Notes under the pieces: model-generated
The model's input: the letters and a program-made list of their open reading frames with translations, nothing else
Told to the model about the DNA's origin: nothing
Databases searched by the model: none
Part shown: positions 1 to 7,800 of the stretch, piece after piece
How the letters are laid out: each line of letters opens with the position of its first letter
Numbering within the stretch: position 1 is the stretch's first letter
Assembly: GCA_023422115.1 (NCBI GenBank)
Contig: JAEZSA010000197.1
Span: 1-8,888 of the forward strand
Origin: Bacillota bacterium
Lineage (GTDB): Bacteria; Bacillota_I; Bacilli_A; ML615J-28; CAG-698
DNA length: 8,888 bases
Direction of reading: 5' to 3'
Translations under genes and position numbers: made by a program

Positions 1-450
1 ACCTAATGTATAACCCCTTTTTTCCAAAAAATTAGGAGTCAGTACATCAAAATCATTCGGAATACCTGGAAAAAAATTATTAATATCACGACCAATATGA
101 ATTGTTTTAATTCCCAATTTTACCATCTCTATCTCTACATTAGTAAATAAGAGTGATCCGATTCCCTGTTTGCGATATTTTCTAGCAACATAGAATAAAG
201 AAACCCAACCTGTATGGATATAACTAGGTATTTCTGGATTACCGTCCCACACTTTCGCAATAATAAATCCCACTACTTTTTCCTCTTCTAGTGCAACAAA
301 AGAGGTTTCGGGAGAAAAATAAGGACAATCAATCACATTATGCTTCCAAAGCAAATCAGTGATGGGATAAATAAACCCCACTTCTGCATTCCATAGTAGA
401 ACAAGATCCTTTATTTTTTGGAAATTTTTCAGATTTACAATTTTTATCAT
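1..450 (-). CDS. GNAT-family N-acetyltransferase, possibly glucosamine/glucosaminide N-acetyltransferase (3' end outside window)
   Basis: Translating the minus strand from the ATG at 448-450 gives 150 residues with no stop before the left edge, so the C-terminus is missing. Residues 88-101 carry the acetyl-CoA binding motif A of GNAT enzymes, with the R-x-x-G-x-G pattern at R93, G96 and G98. A later FFPGIP segment (126-131), followed by a 'FLEKRGY' strand (141-147), resembles GNATs that sit next to or are fused to GH3 glucosaminidases. The start lies one base after the nagB stop and has no clear Shine-Dalgarno of its own, so translation is probably coupled to nagB. GlmA of Clostridium acetobutylicum, a glucosamine/glucosaminide N-acetyltransferase linked to nagZ, is a known precedent. 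The GNAT fold is certain; a sugar substrate is inferred from context. No signal peptide is visible, so it should act in the cytoplasm. Confidence 0.85.
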   Translation of the reverse strand, partial: MIKIVNLKNFQKIKDLVLLWNAEVGFIYPITDLLWKHNVIDCPYFSPETSFVALEEEKVVGFIIAKVWDGNPEIPSYIHTGWVSLFYVARKYRKQGIGSLLFTNVEIEMVKLGIKTIHIGRDINNFFPGIPNDFDVLTPNFLEKRGYTLG

Positions 451-451
451 T

Positions 452-1180
452 TTAAATTAATGCTGCTGCCGGCTCATCAATAATAACTGTTACATCAGGA
501 TGTTTATGCAAAATAGATGCTGGAAAATCTGTTGTGACTTCCCCACTTAACAATCGTTTTACTGCTTCAGCTTTACCTTTCCCTGAAATCAACATCACTA
601 TTTTTTTAGCTTGCATGATATTTTTAATTCCCATTGTAATGGCATAATGAGGAACTTCTTCATCTTCTTTAAAAAACATTTTATTGTCTTGGCGTGTTCT
701 TTCTGCAAGTTTCACAACAAATGTTTCTTGATCAAATGAAGTGCCTGGTTCATTAAATCCAATATGACCATTTCCTCCAATTCCTAACAATTGTAAATCA
801 ATCGTTGTTTTGTGAAGTAATTCATTATAATCATCACAATTCTTTTGCATATCTTTCCCTTGAGAAGAAGGAAGATGAACATTTTCATCTTTGATATCAA
901 CATGAGAAAATAAATTGCGATACATAAATGAATAATAGCTTTCTGGATGTGATTTAGGTAGTTCGCAATATTCATCTAAATTATAAGTCTTGATTTCCTT
1001 AAAAGATATTTCCTTATTTTGATACATCTTAACAAGATTTTGATATAAGCCCACAGGACTAAATCCAGTTGCTAGGCCTAGTGTTGCTTGAGGATTATTT
1101 TTAATAAACTCTCCAACAATTTTTGTTCCTTCCTGGCTTAATTCAACAAAATCTTTTACTCTAATTATTTTCATATTCAT
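452..1180 (-). CDS. nagB: Glucosamine-6-phosphate deaminase NagB
   Basis: This enzyme converts glucosamine-6-phosphate to fructose-6-phosphate plus ammonia in the cytoplasm, the last committed step of amino-sugar breakdown. With the chosen start it has 242 residues, the normal size for the short Firmicutes type. Visible motifs (numbered here from the chosen Met) are the phosphate-loop stretch LGLATGFSP (34-42), YNLDEY with the catalytic Asp at 69, and GIGGNGHIGFNEPG (133-146) with His139 and Glu144, followed by the C-terminal FPASILHKHPDV segment. B. subtilis NagB has the same NGHIGFNEP form, so the Asn in place of the E. coli Asp is normal. An in-frame GTG lies immediately upstream at 1181-1183 and a second ATG at 1172-1174. 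The ATG at 1178-1180 is preferred because AAAGGA lies 8 nt upstream. It follows nagZ by 30 nt and is coupled to the downstream GNAT. Confidence 0.96.
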   Translation of the reverse strand: MNMKIIRVKDFVELSQEGTKIVGEFIKNNPQATLGLATGFSPVGLYQNLVKMYQNKEISFKEIKTYNLDEYCELPKSHPESYYSFMYRNLFSHVDIKDENVHLPSSQGKDMQKNCDDYNELLHKTTIDLQLLGIGGNGHIGFNEPGTSFDQETFVVKLAERTRQDNKMFFKEDEEVPHYAITMGIKNIMQAKKIVMLISGKGKAEAVKRLLSGEVTTDFPASILHKHPDVTVIIDEPAAALI

Positions 1181-1188
1181 CACTTATG

Positions 1189-1194
1189 TCCTTT
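1189..1194 (-). promoter_or_regulatory. Shine-Dalgarno site of nagB
   Basis: AAAGGA on the minus strand, 8 nt before the ATG at 1180. The spacing favours that ATG over the adjacent GTG (5 nt) and over the second ATG (14 nt). Confidence 0.75.
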
Positions 1195-1210
1195 CTAAAT
1201 TGACTAATCA

Positions 1211-2728
1211 TTATAACTTCACTGGTACTTTACCAGTAAATGGAGCTTCACCACACAAGCATTTTGCTAGACTGCTTAATGATAATGGGGTTGCTTCGTA
1301 AAGACAAATATAATTCTCTACCTCCCCCATATGCATAATATCATAAGGAGAACGAAGACTGACAACTACTGTTTTTTCCTTGCTTAAAGCTTGGAATAAT
1401 TGCATTTGATAGTCTCCTTTGCTGACATTATAAGTAGCCAACACAATCTTATCATATTGATTTGCTTTTTCTTTTATCAAAGCTAAATTATTCAATTCAC
1501 GATTATATATAATTTCATCTTGATGATAATAAGCACTCAAGGTTTTATATTTTTGATTCTCATTATCAACCAAACTAAATAATTTAATTTCCGGGAATAA
1601 AATTAATACTTTATCTTCTTTCTTAAAAGGAAGCATCCTATTATTTTTTACTAGTGAAACACTCTCTATCGATAATTGTTCTGCTTCTCGTACTGCATCT
1701 TTTGGCGCCAATCCACTGATATCCACCTTATCTGAACAATATTTTTCTTTCAATCGAAGAATTTTTTCAACGGAATGATTGATTCTTGCTTCAGAGATGA
1801 TCCCTTCGTTTACCATAGAAACAAATTTTTTGAAAATTTCCTCTTGGTCTTCCAAACGAGCAGCACCACAGAAAATCATCATATCTACACCACCATTCAC
1901 ACATAAGTCAATGATTTGTTCGTTATTATAGTTTTTTTCAATGGCTCCCATACTTAATGAATCGGTTACAATTAATCCTTGAAATCCCATTTGTTCTTGT
2001 AATAATGTAGTCATAATATTATGAGACAAAGTTGCTGGATGGGTTTCATCTAATGCTTTATATAAAACATGGGAAACCATTACTCCATCAATTCCCTCAT
2101 CAAATGCTTTTTGAAATGGAACCAATTCTACTTCCTTCATTTCCTCTAAAGAAGAATCCAAAGATGGCATTAATAAATGAGAATCTTGGCTTGTATTTCC
2201 ATGACCAGGAAAGTGTTTGATTGTTGGCAGTACACCCGCATCTTGAAAACCTTTGAATGCTTCACATACATATTTTGCAACTACTTGAGGGTCATCAGAA
2301 TAACTTCTCGAATTGATAACTGGATTTAATGGATTGTTATTTACATCCGCAACAGGAGCATGATTCAAATTAAAGCCAATATTCTTTAAATCCTTTGCCA
2401 CGTTGTAACATAAATTTCTAATGTTTTTACCTGTTGCAGCAAGTCCCATAGCACCTGGAAAAGGTGTAATCTTTTCCATCACTCTAAGTACACTACCGCC
2501 TTCTTGATCAATACAAGTAAACAAAGGAATTTTTGCTTCTTTCTGTAATCTTTCATTTAAATCTGCTGCTTGAAAAGGGCTTGTAATGTTTTTTGCAAAA
2601 TAAATTACTCCTCCCACTTTTAATCGCTTAATTTGTGCATCAAGTTGCTCATTATATTCTGTGCCATTAAAAGCAAAGCATAGCATTTGCCCGATTTTTT
2701 CTTCTAAAGTCATTTTTTTTATATTCAT
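1211..2728 (-). CDS. nagZ: Glycoside hydrolase family 3 beta-N-acetylglucosaminidase, NagZ-like, cytoplasmic
   Basis: A 505-residue GH3 enzyme expected to remove terminal beta-linked N-acetylglucosamine from short saccharides or muropeptides. Residues 1 to about 330 are the TIM-barrel domain: VGGVIYFAKNI (38-48), IDQEGG (73-78), the NagZ signature KHFPGHGNTSQDSH (171-184) with the Asp182/His184 acid-base dyad, and VTDSLSMGAI (254-263) with nucleophile Asp256. The dyad separates NagZ-type GH3 enzymes from beta-glucosidases. Residues 340-505 form the second alpha/beta domain found in Gram-positive NagZ, here shorter than in B. subtilis. There is no signal peptide, so the substrate must be imported first. 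An AGAGG site lies 6 nt before the ATG. One oddity is that the usual GGRV after DQE reads GGSV, with Ser79 replacing a normally conserved Arg. The enzyme class is firm; the natural substrate is not visible. Confidence 0.93.
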   Translation of the reverse strand: MNIKKMTLEEKIGQMLCFAFNGTEYNEQLDAQIKRLKVGGVIYFAKNITSPFQAADLNERLQKEAKIPLFTCIDQEGGSVLRVMEKITPFPGAMGLAATGKNIRNLCYNVAKDLKNIGFNLNHAPVADVNNNPLNPVINSRSYSDDPQVVAKYVCEAFKGFQDAGVLPTIKHFPGHGNTSQDSHLLMPSLDSSLEEMKEVELVPFQKAFDEGIDGVMVSHVLYKALDETHPATLSHNIMTTLLQEQMGFQGLIVTDSLSMGAIEKNYNNEQIIDLCVNGGVDMMIFCGAARLEDQEEIFKKFVSMVNEGIISEARINHSVEKILRLKEKYCSDKVDISGLAPKDAVREAEQLSIESVSLVKNNRMLPFKKEDKVLILFPEIKLFSLVDNENQKYKTLSAYYHQDEIIYNRELNNLALIKEKANQYDKIVLATYNVSKGDYQMQLFQALSKEKTVVVSLRSPYDIMHMGEVENYICLYEATPLSLSSLAKCLCGEAPFTGKVPVKL

Positions 2729-2748
2729 AGTTTTCCTCTCAAATAATA

Positions 2749-2774
2749 AGGTGTTACTTAAACAAGTAACACCT
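2749..2774 (-). terminator. Intercistronic perfect stem-loop between permease and nagZ (weak terminator or mRNA processing/stability hairpin)
   Basis: Both arms pair perfectly over 11 bp (AGGTGTTACTT with AAGTAACACCT) around a 4-nt loop. It begins 6 nt after the permease stop codon and is followed, in transcript direction, by TATTATTT and then the nagZ Shine-Dalgarno. The stem has only four G-C pairs and the U-tract is interrupted, so full termination is unlikely. Partial read-through or protection of the upstream transporter mRNA from 3' decay is more plausible. It sits exactly at the transporter/enzyme boundary, which suggests differential expression. Confidence 0.7.
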
Positions 2775-2780
2775 CTTAAT

Positions 2781-3812
2781 TTATCCTACGATACCTGTTC
2801 TTTCGATACTTTCAACAAATTGTCTTTGAACAAAGAAGTAGCCAATCAATAATGGAAGCATCATTAATAATGCTGCGGTATTAGCGATTAAAGACCTAAA
2901 TAATGGATCTGTTTTAATTTCACTATCACCAATTGATTGTAATACATCTCGTCCTTGTGCAATCCATGTACCCATTACTGTGTCAAGACGATTTGTACCA
3001 TCTCCCAATTTGCTTGCTAGCAATGGGAAATTAAGTGAGTCATTTAAAAGACCAGCAAAGTATAAATCATTCCATTGCCATACAAAGGCAAATAGACCTA
3101 CAGTTACAACTGCTCCTCTTGCATTGGGAAGCATAACGCTCCAGAATGTTCTAATAACACCAGCACCATCTACTTGGGCAGATTCTTCCAATTCTACTGG
3201 AAGATTCTTAAAGAATTGTCTAAACAAGAAGATAAAGATGGCTGAACGAATTCCTTGGCCAAAAGCAGCTAGAATGTACATTGAAAACATACTTCCTACT
3301 AATTTAATACCAAAAAATGGATAATTAGTTAAGAACAAGTTTCTTGAGATATGTAGTGTTTCATTCGGTACTACCAAAGTAAAGATTACTAAGTAGAATA
3401 ATAAACTACTACCTTTAAATTTTAAACGTGCAAAAGAGTATCCTGCCACAGCAGAAGCGATGATTTGAATCAACATCACGACTGTAGACAAAATTAATGT
3501 ATTCCAAATCGAAGAACTATACTCTAACAATTCCCAAGCAATTTCAAAGTTTACGATACTGAAAGCTTCGGGAATCCATGCTACTTGTGGGTTAGAAATA
3601 TCACTAGGATCTCTAAATGCGATTGATAATTTTTGAATGATTGGCGCTAAGATAACAAAACATAATCCGATAAGAATAAATGTTCTAATAATCTTACCCA
3701 CTAGCATCATTGCATTTTTACTGCGAACTTTACGACTAATTGGATTCTTCCAATCTTCTTTTAACTGTGTCCAAAATGATTGTTTTCTATGCTTTGTTTC
3801 ATTATTCATCAT
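2781..3812 (-). CDS. Carbohydrate ABC transporter permease, MalG/UgpE type (CUT1 family)
   Basis: The second membrane subunit of a sugar importer, 343 residues from the ATG at 3810-3812. It has about six hydrophobic helices, near residues 40-60, 103-125, 137-150, 175-198, 233-255 and 307-328. Between helices 4 and 5 lies the EAA coupling loop (about 207-234: ELEESAQVDGAG then LP), which docks onto the ATPase. The C-terminal QRQFVESIERTGIVG matches the usual end of MalG-type permeases. The N-terminus carries a roughly 40-residue basic cytoplasmic extension. An in-frame TTG start at 3845 would overlap the neighbour by 44 nt. The ATG at 3812 is preferred because an AAGGA site lies 12 nt upstream, giving an 11-nt overlap; ATG 3809 is equally possible. 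It pairs with the upstream MalF-type gene. The sugar cannot be read from the sequence; amino-sugar oligosaccharides are inferred from downstream genes. Confidence 0.93.
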   Translation of the reverse strand: MMNNETKHRKQSFWTQLKEDWKNPISRKVRSKNAMMLVGKIIRTFILIGLCFVILAPIIQKLSIAFRDPSDISNPQVAWIPEAFSIVNFEIAWELLEYSSSIWNTLILSTVVMLIQIIASAVAGYSFARLKFKGSSLLFYLVIFTLVVPNETLHISRNLFLTNYPFFGIKLVGSMFSMYILAAFGQGIRSAIFIFLFRQFFKNLPVELEESAQVDGAGVIRTFWSVMLPNARGAVVTVGLFAFVWQWNDLYFAGLLNDSLNFPLLASKLGDGTNRLDTVMGTWIAQGRDVLQSIGDSEIKTDPLFRSLIANTAALLMMLPLLIGYFFVQRQFVESIERTGIVG

Positions 3813-4869
3813 AATAGAACACCATCCTTGATAATAAGAAAACAACTAATCCAATAATAATCAACGAAGAAATACAGAACAACCAACTCATTGCAGCATG
3901 AACACCATAATTGGTTAAGTTACCTAAACCATCAACTAATTTGATGACGCCAGCTCCTTTGATTCTATTGATTGCTGTTAATACTTCTGAACGCAAGAAG
4001 GAATCAACAACCGTATAGACACCCGCCGTCAACATCAATGGTGAAACCATTGGGAAAGTAATCTTCCAGAAGATTTCATATTGTGTGGCTCCTTCAATTT
4101 TCGCTGCTTCATACAAATGTTTTGGCACCGATTGAATACCCGATAAAAAGATCAAAATCTGAACACCAGAGAACGAGATAATATCGAAAATCGAGCTCGA
4201 AGCATTGGCAAGGAAATTGACTGCCCCCGTTGGCAGACTAGCATCGAGTAAGAAGTCTTGAAAATTAAACATTGTTGAAAAGATATCTGCACCAGCTTCA
4301 TTAATTGCTTCCGCAGCTAAATCACCAGAAGCCATTGCTACGTCAACTGCTTGTGAGTTGAAAATAACAGGCATAAAGAAAACGGCTCTAACAAAGGCTC
4401 TTCCTTTAAATTTTGAGTTTAAGACAACCGCTACCAGTAAACTAAAGATAAGAATTAGTGGTACATTTAAGGCTGTATTTACAAATGAATCCAATAAATA
4501 TTGTTTAAAGGTTGCATGTTCATTCCAAATGTAACGATAGTTATCAAATCCTACCCATTCTGTAATAACACCAATAAATTCATTTGTTTCGCTATTATAT
4601 CCCAACATCTCAACGTTTGAAAAACTATAGATTACTGTTGTGATAAAAGGAATCAAAAAGAAATAGATAAACCCTATCATTAGGGGAATGATGAAAACAA
4701 CTCCCCACAATGCTTTACGTTTTCGATAAATAATTTTTTGAGCTAATAGGTTAGGAATGTAGTTTAGCACTTTCTTTAGTTGTAACATGATTTTAGTTTG
4801 TCTTAACTTTGCGAAAAAGTTACTAATACCTAATGAAAACTTTTTAAACACATTTTGTTTTTCAAGCAT
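3802..4869 (-). CDS. Sugar ABC transporter permease, MalF/UgpA/LplB type (CUT1 family)
   Basis: The first membrane subunit of the same importer, 355 residues, longer than the roughly 300 usual for UgpA-type subunits. Residues 1-52 are a basic, amphipathic cytoplasmic extension before the first membrane helix (about 54-80). Further helices lie near 130-150, 158-175, 228-246, 274-292 and 328-348. The EAA loop is clear at about 251-277 (HLYEAAKIEGATQYEIFWKI then FP). An acidic and Ala/Ser-rich stretch (about 176-226) enlarges the loop between the third and fourth helices. I believe permeases accompanying DUF5696 proteins share this enlarged loop, but that is from memory. The ATG is one base after the DUF5696 stop, and its AGGAGG site (4879-4884, 9 nt upstream) lies inside the last codons of that gene, so the two are translated together. 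No ATPase gene is present; such importers often share a multitasking ATPase such as MsmX. Confidence 0.93.
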   Translation of the reverse strand: MLEKQNVFKKFSLGISNFFAKLRQTKIMLQLKKVLNYIPNLLAQKIIYRKRKALWGVVFIIPLMIGFIYFFLIPFITTVIYSFSNVEMLGYNSETNEFIGVITEWVGFDNYRYIWNEHATFKQYLLDSFVNTALNVPLILIFSLLVAVVLNSKFKGRAFVRAVFFMPVIFNSQAVDVAMASGDLAAEAINEAGADIFSTMFNFQDFLLDASLPTGAVNFLANASSSIFDIISFSGVQILIFLSGIQSVPKHLYEAAKIEGATQYEIFWKITFPMVSPLMLTAGVYTVVDSFLRSEVLTAINRIKGAGVIKLVDGLGNLTNYGVHAAMSWLFCISSLIIIGLVVFLLSRMVFYYDE

Positions 4870-4870
4870 A

Positions 4871-7800
4871 TTAGTTTCCCTCCTCTACAATCATGTACCA
4901 GTTACCTCTAATAGCCAAACCTGTTGTTGAATCCTGATAAGTTTCATTATCAAAATTGATAATTAATTTTAACCCATTCTCATAACCTACCAACACTACA
5001 TTGTCAGTTAAATATTGATGGGATACCAATCGGCTTTCATAAATACCTGATTCATTTAATTTTTTATTTAAATCAATGATTTTTTGTTTCCAGTTAATGT
5101 AATACGCATTGTAGTATTCAGTGTAATTTGTCTCTAATAAAATCTTTGTATCTTCCGCTGAAACAACGAATGATAGATTAGATCCTGTTTCTAGAGCTTT
5201 CAAGAAATACCAGTTTGGTGCATATTCATTATTTAAGTTAACTGTATCACCTGTGTAGTCAAATAAACCACTGACTACTAATTGATATAGTGGAATGGAA
5301 TAGTCGATACTTGGATATAATGTTGTTTCCAAAGGAACATTTACTGCTGCTGTAACATATGGGAAAGCATAATCATATGGTGCTTTTACCATTACATTGG
5401 ATACTTCTTCTTGAATCAGTTTTAATGCATCTTGTTGATATAAAGAACCATCTTCATTATAGATTTGAACTTTCTTTGCATAGTCACCAATTCTTTGATT
5501 ACCCAAATCTTCAGCATATACTCCATTGATACCAAAGCGACTATAACTCTTCATATAGTTTGTTACTATAGCATTGTAGAATCTAGGTGATACCATGCTA
5601 CCTGCACGACGAGAACTATCTGCTAACCCCGTAGCAATAACGAAATCAGTAACAACAGAATAAGTTGAACCTACGCTTTTTGGACTATATTTTAGTTCAC
5701 CATAAGGATAATCATAACCTCGATTTCTTGTTACAGAAATTTCTGGATAGAAGCCAAATGATTTTTCTAATAAATAATCTCTTAATTCGTAAAAGTCTTT
5801 TTTACCGCCAAGAATTCTAGCGGGTTTTACAAAGTCGTCTGCTTTCACAGCCATAGCATCACTTGTCCATGAGGTGTACATAACATTAAAGTTTTTAACG
5901 CCTTCTAATCCTAATTCATCAACAATTTCTAACGCTTGTTTGAAAGTAGTTAAACTATAATCAGCATCATGAACAATACCCAATGTTAGTTTCTTCTTTT
6001 CAAAAGCTCCTAAGAAATTTAAGCTTACAACATGCTCTGTTGTTTTATCGCCATCTTCTTTTAATTCGTATTTATCAATTAAATACTCTCGATATTTCTG
6101 AGCAACATTAACATAGTCTAATTCACTTTCACTTAAGAAATGATATTTATAAACAACATCATTATTGTATAAATCAAGGCTCCATTTTGCGAAGGAAGAA
6201 CCCGTACTAACAGATACCGTTTCTTTCACACGATAAGTTGTTGTAAATCGAGCATAGTTGAATGTTGTTGTTTGCGCAGCACGCATGAAGTCCGCTTGAA
6301 TCGATGTTTGAGCAGCACCAGAATCAACAATAGCTACCACACCTTTCTTTCCTGTGAAATCAAGGAACCCATACATACCTAGCATTAAATCTTCAACATC
6401 GCTACCTCTATTCTCTCTTGGCAATGTTGCATCATTACCATAAATTTGTTTCGAATATGTTTTTGCGTTTTGAGCATCTTTTACACTGTTGAAGCTAATG
6501 ATTGCTCCAGAGCCATCTGGCAAGATAATTTGTCCTTCACTCGTAACATCTTGATTGGTTGTTAGATAAGGAACAACTTGCATTTCATATATTTTACAAG
6601 TATGGCCATATAAATCACCTACATATTGTGGTTCACGGCCTTCAATAATAGAATCATTGATAATGGTTGCCTTTAACCCTTCTTCTGTCAATTCAAAACG
6701 AAGACACACTTGGAATGCTGTTGACTGTGCATCACTAGCATTTCCAAAAATCATGTTTTGCTCTTCTGCTAATTCTTGAGTGAAGGCAGTTTGAATCGGT
6801 TTCCCTTCTTCATCATATAACCATTTTCCTTCTTCATCACGAGCTTGATAACCACCAACTTGAACTAATTCATCACCAGTAATTTCTCCATCTTCATTAT
6901 AATCATAATAAACTGGTTTATTGCTGGCTACTAAATAGTTCCCATATGGAACACCCTCATCATCGGTTCCTACCTTGGTTGTGTCATAGATATAGGCATA
7001 CAACTTTTTATATAGAGTTGTAGATATATTGTAGTTGAACTTCAAAGTATAAGAACTATTAGCAACATATTGTGTTGTATCTGTGATGTATGTAATATCG
7101 GGATTATCTCCACTTTGTGATAGAGAATACGATTGTGGGCTATATATTGAACTGATTACTGAAGAATTAGTGAATGGATTCGAGGTACATGGAGAATCTT
7201 CTGTGTTGAAGTGTACTCCTGCTTTTAATCCAATTCTACCATCCGTTACTAGCATTTCTTTTAAGTCCCAACGACCCAAGAAGTTTCCATAGGTATCTTT
7301 GGCTTCAGTAACAGTTGCCAATTCATTCTCAGCTAAATAAGCTGCACATTCAGCACTATATGTAGCACCAAATCCTGTATATTGTAAAACGTTGCTTCCA
7401 TTATACAATCCAGCTAATGTACCTGTCTTTGTATAAAATTGTAAATTCCCTCGGAACAAATCATCAAATGTTAGACGATCAAAGTTACTTGGAAAGAATG
7501 ATTTAATATTGGTAAAATTACCTATTTCATATAAGATATCAACACCATTGTCAACATAATTCAATTTATAGTGAGGAACTGTGATTCCTTGTAGCTTATC
7601 ATAGTAAGCAACACTATATTCGAAAGTATTAAATCCCGTGGTGTTGGCTCTACCATTTTCATCAAAATAGCGAACAATTAGATTTGATTTTTCATCGCTA
7701 TAGTCACTGACAGATTTTGCACTACTATAAACAGCAGAGCAAGTAGAAGAATCATTTGTGTTTGTACAAGTGCTGTTTTCAACAACCTTTACTATAGTTG

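Noticed and set aside
784..975. Short minus-strand frame inside nagB
   Set aside because: Out of frame with a well-conserved enzyme; its low-complexity Ile/Leu/Met peptide is typical of A/T-rich shadow frames.
1201..1210. Near-palindrome TGATTAGTCA between nagZ and nagB as an operator
   Set aside because: Only 10 nt with a central mismatch, and a single copy in A/T-rich DNA; this is expected by chance.
2740..2766. Possible internal promoter before nagZ (TATTAT as a -10)
   Set aside because: The only TTGTTT-like -35 is 11 nt away instead of 16-18, and the A/T run is better explained as the tail of the hairpin.
2980..3324. Open frame of 114 codons on the plus strand inside the MalG-type permease
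   Set aside because: It lies antisense to a gene with a clear EAA motif, and its peptide has no recognisable domain. The same applies to plus-strand frames at 2032-2220, 2661-2852, 3637-3831 and 7083-7292.
3813..3845. TTG start extending the MalG-type permease by 11 residues
   Set aside because: It would lie deep in the upstream gene; the ATG at 3812 has a usable Shine-Dalgarno and a normal short overlap.
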